Translations under genes and position numbers: made by a program | Shown: in pieces, positions 1 to 7,649 of the stretch | How the letters are laid out: each line of letters opens with the position of its first letter | Numbering within the stretch: the stretch's first letter is position 1 | Notes under the pieces: generated by a model | What the model saw: the letters and a program-made list of their open reading frames with translations, nothing else | What the model was told of the DNA's origin: nothing | The model's database searches: none | Assembly (NCBI GenBank): GCA_049975505.1 | Contig: JBNGCY010000066.1 | Location: 1 to 12,633 of the forward strand | Length of the DNA: 12,633 bases | From: JAIVHC01 sp049975505 | GTDB lineage: Bacteria > Desulfobacterota > Desulfuromonadia > Desulfuromonadales > Desulfuromonadaceae | Reading direction: 5' to 3'

Positions 1-3
1 TTA

Positions 4-79
<76 letters not shown>

Positions 80-93
80 TTAAGTCGGAGGTG

Positions 94-123
94 TTTATAT
101 CAAACCGCTTTGACTGCTGTCAA
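94..123 (-). promoter_or_regulatory. Sigma-70 promoter of tRNA-Ala
   Basis: On the minus strand there is a perfect -35 box TTGACA (123-118), an 18-base spacer and a -10 box TATAAA (99-94, 5 of 6 consensus). Transcription would start near 86-88, a few bases before the mature tRNA end at 79. The promoter lies in the 69-base gap after purC, where I see no purC terminator, so purC read-through into the tRNA is also possible. The -35 box is one arm of a short inverted repeat, TTGAC-4-GTCAA. Confidence 0.75.
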
Positions 124-148
124 CGGAATTTATTCACCTGCTGTGCTT

Positions 149-1030
149 TTATCTGGTCAGGCGCATCAGCGCTTCTTTGTACTTCTCACCGGTCTTGCGT
201 ACGATCTCTTCGGGCAGATCCGGGGCGGGTGCGGTTTTACCCCAATCGAGGGTTTCGAGGTAATCGCGCAGGAACTGTTTATCAAAGCTGGGTTGCGGAC
301 CTCCGGGGCGGTACTCATCTGCCGGCCAAAAACGGGAGGAATCGGGTGTGAGGGCCTCATCAATCCAGATAAGCTCGTCATTGTAAATGCCGAATTCAAA
401 CTTGGTATCAGCAATTATAATCCCTTTGGTCTCGGCATAATCGCGGGCGCGCTTGTATATTTCAATGGTAGCATCTTTAAGCTTAGCTGCCATCTCTGCA
501 CCGCAAAGCTCCTCTACCTTGCTGAAAGAAATATTCTCATCGTGTTCGCCGATTTCAGCTTTGGTTGAAGGGGTGAATATCACCTCGGGCAGGCGATCAC
601 TCTCTTTAAGCCCTGCAGGAAGAGGAATACCGCAGATGGAACCCTTCTGCTTATATTCCTTCCAACCGGAACCTGAAATGTACCCGCGTACAATACACTC
701 GACCGGCAGAGGCTTTGCTTTCTTGACCAGCATACTGCGCCCTTCAAGCTGATCCCGGTACTGTTGCGCTTCCGCAGGGAAATCATCTACATTAGTGCTG
801 ACAATGTGGTGCGGGATAATGTCTCCCATCTTTTCAAACCAGAATTTGGATATCTCGGTTAAAACCAGCCCTTTGTCGGGGATGCCCTCATTCATAATTA
901 CGTCAAAGGCGGATATCCTGTCTGTAGTGACGATGAGCAGATGCTCGCCTACATCGTAAATATCTCTGACTTTACCCTTGTTGACCAGCTTGAGTTCCGG
1001 GCAATTTGATTCAAGAACAATCGGTGTCAT
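149..1030 (-). CDS. purC: Phosphoribosylaminoimidazole-succinocarboxamide synthase (SAICAR synthetase)
   Basis: This 293-residue cytosolic enzyme of purine synthesis joins CAIR and aspartate using ATP to give SAICAR. The N-terminal KGKVRDIYD (18-26) and TDRISAFDV (36-44) are the nucleotide-binding lobe motifs. PLPVECIVRGYISGSGW (107-123) matches family signature 1, and IIIADTKFEFG (204-214) matches signature 2. The length fits the long, yeast Ade1-like class of PurC rather than the class of about 240 residues. The ATG at 1030 lies 8 bases after the upstream ppiD-like gene stops. Its Shine-Dalgarno GAGGAG (1047-1042) lies inside the last codons of that gene with 11-base spacing, which suggests translational coupling in one operon. 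No frameshift or missing motif is seen. Confidence 0.96.
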   Translation of the reverse strand: MTPIVLESNCPELKLVNKGKVRDIYDVGEHLLIVTTDRISAFDVIMNEGIPDKGLVLTEISKFWFEKMGDIIPHHIVSTNVDDFPAEAQQYRDQLEGRSMLVKKAKPLPVECIVRGYISGSGWKEYKQKGSICGIPLPAGLKESDRLPEVIFTPSTKAEIGEHDENISFSKVEELCGAEMAAKLKDATIEIYKRARDYAETKGIIIADTKFEFGIYNDELIWIDEALTPDSSRFWPADEYRPGGPQPSFDKQFLRDYLETLDWGKTAPAPDLPEEIVRKTGEKYKEALMRLTR

Positions 1031-1038
1031 TGTAATTC

Positions 1039-2970
1039 TTACTCCTCTTTCATCGAATCCAGGATTGACGGGGCGATAGTGATTTCTGCATCTGCGCGCA
1101 TTTTATCCAGAACTTTCTGCAGCGCTTCTTCCTGTTTGCGCTGGCGAACCTGCGTTTCGAGGGCTTCAGATTCCTCCTCGGTTAAAGCACTTGGATCTGC
1201 AGGCTGGATTTGCGCTAACTTAACCACATAAAAGATGTTTCCCTGCTGATAAACCTTGGGGGCGACCGGCTCCTTGATACTCAGGTTGAAAGCAGCTTCA
1301 GCCAGTTCTTCATGAGGCCCGATACCGGGGACAACTCCGCCGAGAGTACGGGCAAACAACCCGGTTTCTTCCACATCTGCCTGCGGGGGGGCCACATCAG
1401 AAATGGACGCTCCACCCTGCAGTTCTTCGAGAGCACGGGCCGCCTCCCGGCGTGCCTTCTGTACGGCTGATTCCAGACGTACCTTCTCTTCTACTTTAGC
1501 ACGGACCTCATCCAGGTCAGGGATATAACTGGACTTGCGTTCCACAACCTCAGCCAGCACAACCTTTTCCCCGACTTTAAGAGGCTTAATCATCTTCCCC
1601 TCTGATGTCCTGAACGCCTGCCTGTTGAGCTGCGGGGCTTTTCCGATCCCGCCAATGGGTTCATCACGAGTAAAGAAACCGCTCTTAAGGGGAGAAAGGC
1701 CAAGTTGCTGTGCCGCTCCTGCCAGTCCACCCTGTTTGCGATTCATATTATAGGCATCAATGGCTTTTTCATATGCAAGTTTTACACTCTGCTCTTTGAC
1801 AAATCCGTCCACGACCTGTGAACGCACTTCTTCAAGGGGTTTATACCCGGATTCGATATGATCAGTCACCTGGATAATGTGAAAACCTTCACTGCTTTCG
1901 ACTACATCACTGATCTCACCGGTTTCAAGGCTGAAGGCGGCTTCGTCAAATGCCGGATCAAAGGTGTTGCGCTTGAAATATCCGAGGTCTCCCCCTTCAG
2001 CAGCACTGTCGGCATCATCGGAATTTTCTTTGGCGACGCGGGCGAAATTATCTGCATCCAGCCCGGCGAGGATTTCCTGAGCCCGGGCGCGCTTTTCTTC
2101 GCGTTCCTGCGCATTGGCATCTTCCGGAACGCGGATAAGTATATGCCTTGCCTTTACCTGCTCATCCACAGCGAATTCATCCAGATGGCGCTGGTAATAG
2201 CGCTCAAGATCCTCTGCACTCGGTTCTACTTCGTCGCGCACGGATTCGCCTGAAAGCTCTACATACTCAAGCGCCACCTGCTCTTCCACACGATACTGTT
2301 CTTTATGCTCCGCATAATATTCCTCCACTGCAGAGTCATCGAGATCTACCTCATCGCGATAGTCGCGCGGGTCAAAAGACAGATACTCAAGGTTGATTTT
2401 TTCGTTAATGCGCCTGAATTCCTCCACGACATCATCGTCACTCACCTGAACCTGTCCCTGAATCCAGGCCCGCACACGATTAGCCAGCATCAGACGTCGC
2501 TGCATCTGTTCAAAACTGCCAGGTGTCATGCGCTGGTAACTGAGTACTTCCACATAGCGATCTTTATTGAAACTACCATCAACCTGGAAAGCCTCAACCC
2601 CTGCAATAGCGGAAACAACCTCGTCCCGACTGACCTCAAGCCCCAGCTCATCCGCTTTTTCCAGAAGCAGGGCATGATCCACCAGTATATTGATGGCCTG
2701 ACGTGTCAACTGAAGCTTTTCTTCCATTTCAGGAGTGAACGCATCGCCATACAGGTTGCGATACATGTTGTAGATATTGTTGTATGTCATCCTGAATTCA
2801 TCGAAGGATATTTCCGTATCATTTACCCGTGCCGCGACCGTAAGCTGTTCCTTTTGTTCCTGGCCCCTACCCCAAACCAGGAAAATGGTTCCAATAAAAG
2901 CGCCTATAATTACCCAGAAAACAAACTTCACAATGAAGGTTTTCTGTTTTTTGCGAATCAGGTCGAGCAT
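1039..2970 (-). CDS. ppiD: Membrane-anchored SurA/PpiD-type peptidyl-prolyl isomerase
   Basis: This is a 643-residue periplasmic folding factor anchored in the inner membrane. A short basic N-terminus (RKKQK, 6-10) precedes one transmembrane helix at about 12-34, so the rest lies in the periplasm. Residues about 45-190 form a SurA-like chaperone region. Residues about 272-370 are a canonical parvulin domain: ARHILIR (274-280), GGDLGYF (326-332), then FDEAAFSLETGEIS and GFHIIQV. A C-terminal segment rich in Arg, Lys and Glu (about 485-640) resembles the PpiD tail. The length is near E. coli PpiD (623). I chose the ATG at 2970 because AAGGAG (2986-2981) lies 10 bases upstream and the anchor then begins normally; an in-frame ATG at 3000 would add ten residues. 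It is the first gene of a minus-strand unit with purC. The symbol reflects architecture; the protein could also be called a generic SurA N-terminal domain protein. Confidence 0.88.
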   Translation of the reverse strand: MLDLIRKKQKTFIVKFVFWVIIGAFIGTIFLVWGRGQEQKEQLTVAARVNDTEISFDEFRMTYNNIYNMYRNLYGDAFTPEMEEKLQLTRQAINILVDHALLLEKADELGLEVSRDEVVSAIAGVEAFQVDGSFNKDRYVEVLSYQRMTPGSFEQMQRRLMLANRVRAWIQGQVQVSDDDVVEEFRRINEKINLEYLSFDPRDYRDEVDLDDSAVEEYYAEHKEQYRVEEQVALEYVELSGESVRDEVEPSAEDLERYYQRHLDEFAVDEQVKARHILIRVPEDANAQEREEKRARAQEILAGLDADNFARVAKENSDDADSAAEGGDLGYFKRNTFDPAFDEAAFSLETGEISDVVESSEGFHIIQVTDHIESGYKPLEEVRSQVVDGFVKEQSVKLAYEKAIDAYNMNRKQGGLAGAAQQLGLSPLKSGFFTRDEPIGGIGKAPQLNRQAFRTSEGKMIKPLKVGEKVVLAEVVERKSSYIPDLDEVRAKVEEKVRLESAVQKARREAARALEELQGGASISDVAPPQADVEETGLFARTLGGVVPGIGPHEELAEAAFNLSIKEPVAPKVYQQGNIFYVVKLAQIQPADPSALTEEESEALETQVRQRKQEEALQKVLDKMRADAEITIAPSILDSMKEE

Positions 2971-2980
2971 GTCGGCATTT

Positions 2981-2986
2981 CTCCTT
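2981..2986 (-). promoter_or_regulatory. Shine-Dalgarno that decides the ppiD start
   Basis: The minus strand reads AAGGAG ten bases before the ATG at 2970. The in-frame ATG further upstream at 3000 has no comparable site, so the shorter protein is preferred. Confidence 0.7.
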
Positions 2987-3043
2987 GTTGGCGTATGCAT
3001 TCAACTTCGGGGTGACATTTGATGGGCGTAAAACCAGGCTCGA

Positions 3044-3072
3044 ATATTAGATAAGCGCCAAAGGAAATGCAA
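3044..3072 (-). promoter_or_regulatory. Candidate promoter for ppiD-purC
   Basis: The minus strand reads TTGCAT (3072-3067), a 17-base spacer and TAATAT (3049-3044). This would give a start near 3037 and a leader of about 66 bases to the ATG at 2970. The -35 match is weak (3 of 6) and the -10 match moderate (4 of 6). Spacing and position are good. Confidence 0.35.
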
Positions 3073-3139
3073 CACATTAAATATAAGACTGTTTCTACAT
3101 CTACCCTTCAGGCAAAGTGGAATTATCCGGAGGTATAAC

Positions 3140-3239
3140 TTATTTAAACTTGAGCGCTTGTCTCCTTTCTGCTAGCTTGGGTGCCTTAGTGGAAAAAGGC
3201 CGCTTGCCTGCTTCTCTCAGCTCTGTTATTTAAACGTGA
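3140..3239 (+). repeat. Direct repeat pair TTATTTAAAC(T/G)TGA upstream of mreB
   Basis: Copy 1 is at 3140-3153 and copy 2 at 3226-3239; they match at 13 of 14 bases and are 86 bases apart start to start. The core contains the palindrome TTTAAA. In each copy the 3' part (TTGAGC at 3150, GTGACA at 3236) resembles a -35 box. They could be paired regulator sites or a duplicated promoter unit; the sequence alone does not decide. Confidence 0.6.
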
Positions 3240-3265
3240 CAGTACAAATTCTGTAGAGACATATT
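3236..3265 (+). promoter_or_regulatory. Candidate promoter for mreB operon
   Basis: GTGACA (3236-3241, 5 of 6 against TTGACA), an 18-base spacer and CATATT (3260-3265, 4 of 6) would give a start near 3272 and a leader of about 28 bases. It overlaps the second copy of the 14-base repeat. A weaker unit, TTGAGC (3150-3155), 17 bases, TAGCTT (3173-3178), lies at the first copy. Confidence 0.3.
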
Positions 3266-3300
3266 TCTCAACATCCTCATACAAAAAAAGAGATCCGAAT

Positions 3301-4344
3301 ATGCTGAACATTTTTAACGCTCTGTTGGGAATTTTCTCCAATGACCTTGCCATTGATCTCGGAACGGCCAACACTCTGGTCTATCTCAAAGGTAAAGGAA
3401 TCGTAGTAAGTGAGCCGTCAGTAGTGGCGGTACAGAAAGATGCCAGCGGAGCCAAGAAAGTGCTGGCAGTAGGAGTAGAAGCGAAAAAAATGCTGGGGCG
3501 CACCCCTGGAAGCATCGTGGCCATCCGCCCCATGAAAGACGGCGTTATTGCCGACTTTGATATCACCGAGGAGATGTTGCGCTACTTTATCCAGAAGGTG
3601 CATAACCGCAAGGCTCTGGTACGCCCCCGCATAGTGATCTGCGTCCCTTCTGGAATCACTCAGGTGGAAAAACGTGCAGTTAAGGAATCGGCAGAGTCCG
3701 CCGGGGCTCGCGAAGTCTACCTGGTGGAAGAGCCCATGGCCGCAGCCATCGGAGCCGGCCTGCCCATCACCGAAGCCAATGGCAATATGATTGTCGATAT
3801 TGGAGGGGGCACTACCGAGGTTGCTATCATATCACTGGCAGGGATTGTCTACGCCCAGAGTGTACGCGTAGGTGGTGATAAATTAGATGAGGCCATCACC
3901 CAGCATCTCAAGCGCCAGTACAACATGCTCATTGGGGAACGCACCGCTGAACAGATAAAGATCGATATCGGCAGCGCCATGAAAGGGGAGGAAGAGTTGA
4001 GCATGGCCGTCAAGGGACGGGATATGGTCACGGGCATCCCGCGCACTCTGGAAATTGGTTCTGCCGAGATTCGCGACGCCATGTCGGAAACTGTAAACGC
4101 TATTGTGGAGGCGGTGCGCGTTGCCCTGGAGCGCACTCCACCCGAACTGGCCGCCGACATTGTAGACAAAGGCATTGTTCTCGCCGGCGGAGGGGCTTTG
4201 CTGCGCAATCTCGATGAACTGCTGCGCAAGGAAACCGGGCTTCCGGTTGTGATTGCAGAAGAACCCCTTTCAAGTGTTGTTCTCGGATCAGGGAAGATTC
4301 TCGATGAGCTTGAACTCCTGCGGCGCGTTGCCATCAGCAGTTAA
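3301..4344 (+). CDS. mreB: Rod shape-determining actin homologue MreB
   Basis: This 347-residue actin-fold ATPase polymerises on the inner face of the cytoplasmic membrane and positions cell-wall synthesis. Phosphate 1 motif DLGTANTL is at 19-26, phosphate 2 motif VDIGGGTTEVA at 165-175, and the adenosine motif LAGGGALLRNL at 294-304. VEEPMAAAIG (142-151) carries the catalytic glutamate region. The N-terminus MLNIFNALLGIF is a hydrophobic amphipathic stretch, as in Gram-negative MreB, where it binds membrane. Length is as usual for the family. The ATG at 3301 is preceded by a purine-rich but weak ribosome site (AAAGAGAT). It is the first gene of the elongasome run and is transcribed away from the ppiD-like gene. 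Confidence 0.97.
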   Translation: MLNIFNALLGIFSNDLAIDLGTANTLVYLKGKGIVVSEPSVVAVQKDASGAKKVLAVGVEAKKMLGRTPGSIVAIRPMKDGVIADFDITEEMLRYFIQKVHNRKALVRPRIVICVPSGITQVEKRAVKESAESAGAREVYLVEEPMAAAIGAGLPITEANGNMIVDIGGGTTEVAIISLAGIVYAQSVRVGGDKLDEAITQHLKRQYNMLIGERTAEQIKIDIGSAMKGEEELSMAVKGRDMVTGIPRTLEIGSAEIRDAMSETVNAIVEAVRVALERTPPELAADIVDKGIVLAGGGALLRNLDELLRKETGLPVVIAEEPLSSVVLGSGKILDELELLRRVAISS

Positions 4345-4387
4345 AAATAGTGTCAAGGTGAAATCTGCAATTTTTCTCTTATCTTCC

Positions 4388-4397
4388 GGACCGGTCC
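4388..4397. repeat. Perfect 10-base palindrome before mreC
   Basis: GGACCGGTCC is fully self-complementary and ends 7 bases before the mreC ATG, where a Shine-Dalgarno would be expected. No clear Shine-Dalgarno is present. The next bases are ATG TAA ATG, all in the mreC frame, so a start-stop codon pair directly precedes the mreC start. Confidence 0.5.
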
Positions 4398-4404
4398 TAT
4401 GTAA

Positions 4405-5223
4405 ATGCGCGATTTTCTGGATCTGCAAAAACGTCTGTTTGTTCTCCTCATTCTTTTTTTGTGTGCCCTGCTGCTGTACAGCTTTAATCTGCGCACAAAA
4501 CCGGAAACCAACCTGTTTGAGCGGAGTATCCTCATCCTTACCGGCCCCTTAAGTCAGGGGGTTACCGCAGGGGCACGCGGTGTCGTATCGCTGTGGCAGA
4601 ACTATCTGAACCTCGTAGGGGTTAAACAGGAAAACTCAGCCCTTCGCCGGGAGCTTGAACGTCTGGAACGGATATACATCCACAATAAAGAGCTCGCCGC
4701 AGAAAATGCGCGCCTAAGGAAACTCCTCGAATTTCGCGAACATGTGGAGGAGGAGGCAATCCCGGCTCAGGTTATTTCAGCAGATGCCATGAACTGGTTC
4801 CGCACTGTCACCATCAACAAGGGGGCCGATTCCGGCATTGAAGAAAACATGCCGGTGGTGGCGGCATCTGGAGTAGTGGGTAGAACCATCAAGTGTGCCG
4901 CCAACAGCTCCAGGGTATTGCTGATTACCGATGCATCCTCGGCTGTAGCCGCTCTGATCCAGGATTCGCGTACCCGGACCGTGGCGCGCGGCACCGGTTC
5001 TGACATTGCATGTGAATATGCAGTACGCCTGGACGAAACTCGTGTTGGCGACCACCTTGTAACTTCGGGAACGGGCGGAGTATTCCCCAAGGGTATCCCT
5101 ATCGGAACCATCAGCAGCGTTCACATCCCGGAATACGGATTGTTTCAAAACATCAAAGCCGAACCGGCAGTGGATTTCTCCCGCTTAGAAGAGGTTCTCG
5201 TCATTATAAAGAAAGAATCATGA
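4405..5223 (+). CDS. mreC: Rod shape-determining protein MreC
   Basis: This 272-residue bitopic protein links cytoplasmic MreB to periplasmic PBP2 and activates it. One transmembrane helix lies at about 10-27 after a short cytoplasmic tail. A coiled coil follows at about 73-113 (QENSALRRELERLERI and AAENARLRKLLEF), then the double beta-barrel at about 118-270, with typical MreC stretches WFRTVTINKGADSG (131-144), VVGR (157-160) and VTSGTGGVFPKGIPIG (219-234). The start is firm because TAA at 4402-4404 is in frame directly before the ATG. The ribosome site is poor. The gene is 60 bases after mreB and overlaps mreD by ATGA. Confidence 0.94.
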   Translation: MRDFLDLQKRLFVLLILFLCALLLYSFNLRTKPETNLFERSILILTGPLSQGVTAGARGVVSLWQNYLNLVGVKQENSALRRELERLERIYIHNKELAAENARLRKLLEFREHVEEEAIPAQVISADAMNWFRTVTINKGADSGIEENMPVVAASGVVGRTIKCAANSSRVLLITDASSAVAALIQDSRTRTVARGTGSDIACEYAVRLDETRVGDHLVTSGTGGVFPKGIPIGTISSVHIPEYGLFQNIKAEPAVDFSRLEEVLVIIKKES

Positions 5224-5738
5224 AACTCTTTCTTCTTTTCTTTCCTCTCAGCAGTGTGCTTCTGGTCCTCCAGACCACTCTCTGGGCCATATTTCTTCCT
5301 CAGATCCCGAGCCCGAATACCACCCTGCTTGTTACTCTCTATCTTGGCTTTCAGGCACCTATTCTGAGTGGAGCGCTGTGCGCCCTGGCACTGGGGTTGT
5401 TGCTCGATGTATTCAGCGGAGTAACGTTCGGTTTTCACGGTATAATTTTGCTCTTAATTTTTATCTTCACCGCTGTATTCGGACGTCAACTCAATGGTGA
5501 CAATTCTCTGGTTCTTCCCCTGGCAACCGTTATCGGAAGTGTAGCCTTCGCATTTATTTCAGTATTGATCCTTCTGCTCTTCTCGGATCGGGATCAGGGG
5601 TGGTTCCGGGTTCTCAGCACCATCCCTTTGCAGATTGGAATTAACCTGATCTTTGTCATTCTTCTGCGTCCTCTGTTCTCATATCTCGGCAGGTTGGGAG
5701 GGGTACAACCCGTCAATCCGTTGAGAAGGATATCTTAG
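5220..5738 (+). CDS. mreD: Rod shape-determining membrane protein MreD
   Basis: This small integral inner-membrane protein (172 residues) is part of the MreBCD elongasome core. Hydrophobic segments at roughly 3-25, 33-50, 51-66, 72-88, 97-122 and 135-155 give about six helices. GLLLDVFSG (59-67) is the conserved MreD feature, in which the Asp lies in a helix. The ATG overlaps the mreC stop (ATGA), so translation is probably coupled; the ribosome site AAAGAAAG is weak. The low sequence conservation of MreD is offset by its position and length. Confidence 0.92.
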   Translation: MKLFLLFFPLSSVLLVLQTTLWAIFLPQIPSPNTTLLVTLYLGFQAPILSGALCALALGLLLDVFSGVTFGFHGIILLLIFIFTAVFGRQLNGDNSLVLPLATVIGSVAFAFISVLILLLFSDRDQGWFRVLSTIPLQIGINLIFVILLRPLFSYLGRLGGVQPVNPLRRIS

Positions 5739-5742
5739 TGCT

Positions 5743-7608
5743 ATGCCACTTCATGCCCCCCTGCCCGATGACGAAAGGAGAAAGCGCACCTTTGAATGGC
5801 TGCTATTCGCCGCGGCTCTCTTTTTTCTCCTCATAGGTGCGCGGCTGTGGTATCTGCAGGTGATTAAAGCCGAGCATTTCGAATCTCTGGCTCAGAGAAA
5901 CCGCACCCGCTACCTGCCCATAGCCGCGCCACGCGGAACGATTTATGACCGCCACGGGCAGATTATAGTGGGAAACCGTCCATCTTTCACGGTATCCGCC
6001 CTGCGCCAGGACGTGGCTGACAAGGATATCCTTATCCACCGCATTGCCGGGATTCTTGAATGTCCGGAGGAGGATATTCGCAAAAACTGGGATAAATACG
6101 CATATTTCCCCCGCTATCTCCCCATCCCTCTAAAAACCGGGATCTCACGCACCCAGGTGGAAATGCTAAGTGAAAACTCCATCTACCTGCAGGGAATGAT
6201 TATTGAAACCAAGCCGGTACGCAGTTATCCCTGTGATAATGCCGGTGCCCACCTGTTCGGGCATGTGGGGCTGATCAGTGCCGAAGAACTACAACAGGAA
6301 AACGCCCTGAACACACATCGCGCCGGAGATCTGATCGGCAAAAGCGGAATTGAGAAACACTACAACAGCACCCTGCGCGGCATCGATGGCCAGTTGCTCG
6401 TAGAGGTGGACGTTAGAGGCAAACTCTTGCGTCAACGGGTAAAAACTCCACCTGTTCCGGGAAAAAATCTTACCCTGACTCTGGATAAAGACCTGCAGAT
6501 TCGAGCTCAGCAGGAACTTGAAGGCATGGCCGGAGCCGCAGTAGTCCTGAACGTTAACAGCGGAGAAATTCTCGCCATGGCCAGCAGCCCCGCATATAAC
6601 CCGGAAATCTTTACCAACGGCATCAGCAGTAAAGACTGGCTTGAACTCCTCAATCATCCGCGTAACCCTCTGCAGAATCGCGCCCTGGGCGGACAGTATC
6701 CTCCCGGATCCACCTTCAAGCCCGTTACCGCCCTTCTCGCGACCCTGCATCCCGAAATAAGTAAAGTGGATGAGATGATCTACTGCGAGGGCAAAACCAG
6801 AATCGGCAACCGTGATTTCCGCTGCTGGAAACGCACCGGGCACGGCCCTACTAATCTTAAGAAGGCAATGCGCGAGAGTTGTGACGTCTGGTTTTATCAC
6901 ATGGCTGTGCGCCTGGGCATTGATCGCATTGCCCGGATGTCCAGAGAACTTGGTTTGGGACAAAGTTATGGTCTACCTCTCGATAGCGAAAGCAGCGGCC
7001 TTATTCCCGATCGGGAGTGGAAGCGCAAACGCTATAACGAACCATGGTACAAAGGTGAGACCGCCATTGCCGGCATCGGGCAGGGCTACGTCCTGACCAC
7101 GCCTCTGCAGCTGGCCCTGATGACTGCCACCATTGCCAACGGCGGCACACTCTACAGGCCCCATATCGTAAAAAGTATCAGTCCCTCTGCAGAGGACCCA
7201 GGCGAAGAACTGCCTCCGGAGATTCTGCATAAAAGTACTATTCCCGCAGGTCCCATGGCCCGGGTGCAGGAAAGCCTCGAAGCGGTAGTACATGATCCTC
7301 GCGGGACAGGAGGTTCGTGCCGCATAGAGGGGTTGCGTATCGCGGGGAAAACCGGGACCGCTCAGGTGATCAGCCTCGCTGAAGATGATGAAGAGGAAAT
7401 TTCAGCCGAAGAGATCGCCTACCGGCATCGTGATCATGCTCTGTTTATTGCATATGCTCCGGCGGACAAGCCCGAAATCGCCACGGCGGTCATAGTTGAA
7501 CACGGAGAACACGCAAGCAAAACTGCCATCCCGGTTACCCGCGCTTTATTTATGGAATATTTCGGCCTTGAAGATTCTGTGCCCGTAGTTGACAATGCGG
7601 AACAGTAG
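5743..7608 (+). CDS. mrdA: Penicillin-binding protein 2 (elongation-specific D,D-transpeptidase)
   Basis: This 621-residue class B PBP crosslinks peptidoglycan for side-wall growth as partner of RodA. A single transmembrane anchor lies at about 19-38. The pedestal region holds RGTIYDRHG (64-72). The transpeptidase motifs are STFK with catalytic Ser323 (323-326), SCD (379-381) and KTGT (536-539). SxD rather than SxN is normal for PBP2. C348, C361, H367 and C380 are spaced like the zinc site described for Acinetobacter PBP2, but with Cys where that protein has Asp. A strongly acidic stretch follows the KTG motif (EDDEEE, 547-552). The ATG is 4 bases after mreD, with GAGAAGGA 12 bases upstream. 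It ends in tandem in-frame stops, TAG TAA. Confidence 0.96.
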   Translation: MPLHAPLPDDERRKRTFEWLLFAAALFFLLIGARLWYLQVIKAEHFESLAQRNRTRYLPIAAPRGTIYDRHGQIIVGNRPSFTVSALRQDVADKDILIHRIAGILECPEEDIRKNWDKYAYFPRYLPIPLKTGISRTQVEMLSENSIYLQGMIIETKPVRSYPCDNAGAHLFGHVGLISAEELQQENALNTHRAGDLIGKSGIEKHYNSTLRGIDGQLLVEVDVRGKLLRQRVKTPPVPGKNLTLTLDKDLQIRAQQELEGMAGAAVVLNVNSGEILAMASSPAYNPEIFTNGISSKDWLELLNHPRNPLQNRALGGQYPPGSTFKPVTALLATLHPEISKVDEMIYCEGKTRIGNRDFRCWKRTGHGPTNLKKAMRESCDVWFYHMAVRLGIDRIARMSRELGLGQSYGLPLDSESSGLIPDREWKRKRYNEPWYKGETAIAGIGQGYVLTTPLQLALMTATIANGGTLYRPHIVKSISPSAEDPGEELPPEILHKSTIPAGPMARVQESLEAVVHDPRGTGGSCRIEGLRIAGKTGTAQVISLAEDDEEEISAEEIAYRHRDHALFIAYAPADKPEIATAVIVEHGEHASKTAIPVTRALFMEYFGLEDSVPVVDNAEQ

Positions 7609-7649
7609 TAACTATTCACCATCACTGCCGGTAGGGAGTTGTGGTACCC

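Larger units (their letters stand above)
2971..3300. other. Divergent intergenic region between ppiD-like gene and mreB
   Basis: This 330-base gap has no credible gene. It must carry promoters for the ppiD-purC unit (leftward) and the mre operon (rightward). It holds a candidate leftward sigma-70 promoter (3072-3044), a candidate rightward one (3236-3265), and a 14-base element present twice in direct orientation (3140-3153 and 3226-3239). The DNA is visibly more AT-rich than the flanking genes. A GGAGG at 3129-3133 has no usable start codon at a normal distance. No intrinsic terminator is seen. Confidence 0.7.

Noticed and set aside
1858..2253. 131-codon plus-strand frame inside the ppiD-like gene
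   Set aside because: It is antisense to a well-supported coding frame with clear parvulin motifs and has no ribosome site or family likeness.
3129..3233. GGAGG at 3129-3133 followed by a 27-codon frame starting with TTG at 3150
   Set aside because: The spacing of 16 bases is too long, the start codon is weak, and the frame runs through the candidate mreB promoter region. The peptide has no recognisable features.
6784..6890. SCD instead of SxN in PBP2 as a possible inactivating change
   Set aside because: PBP2 orthologues normally carry SxD at this motif, and the STFK and KTGT motifs are intact.
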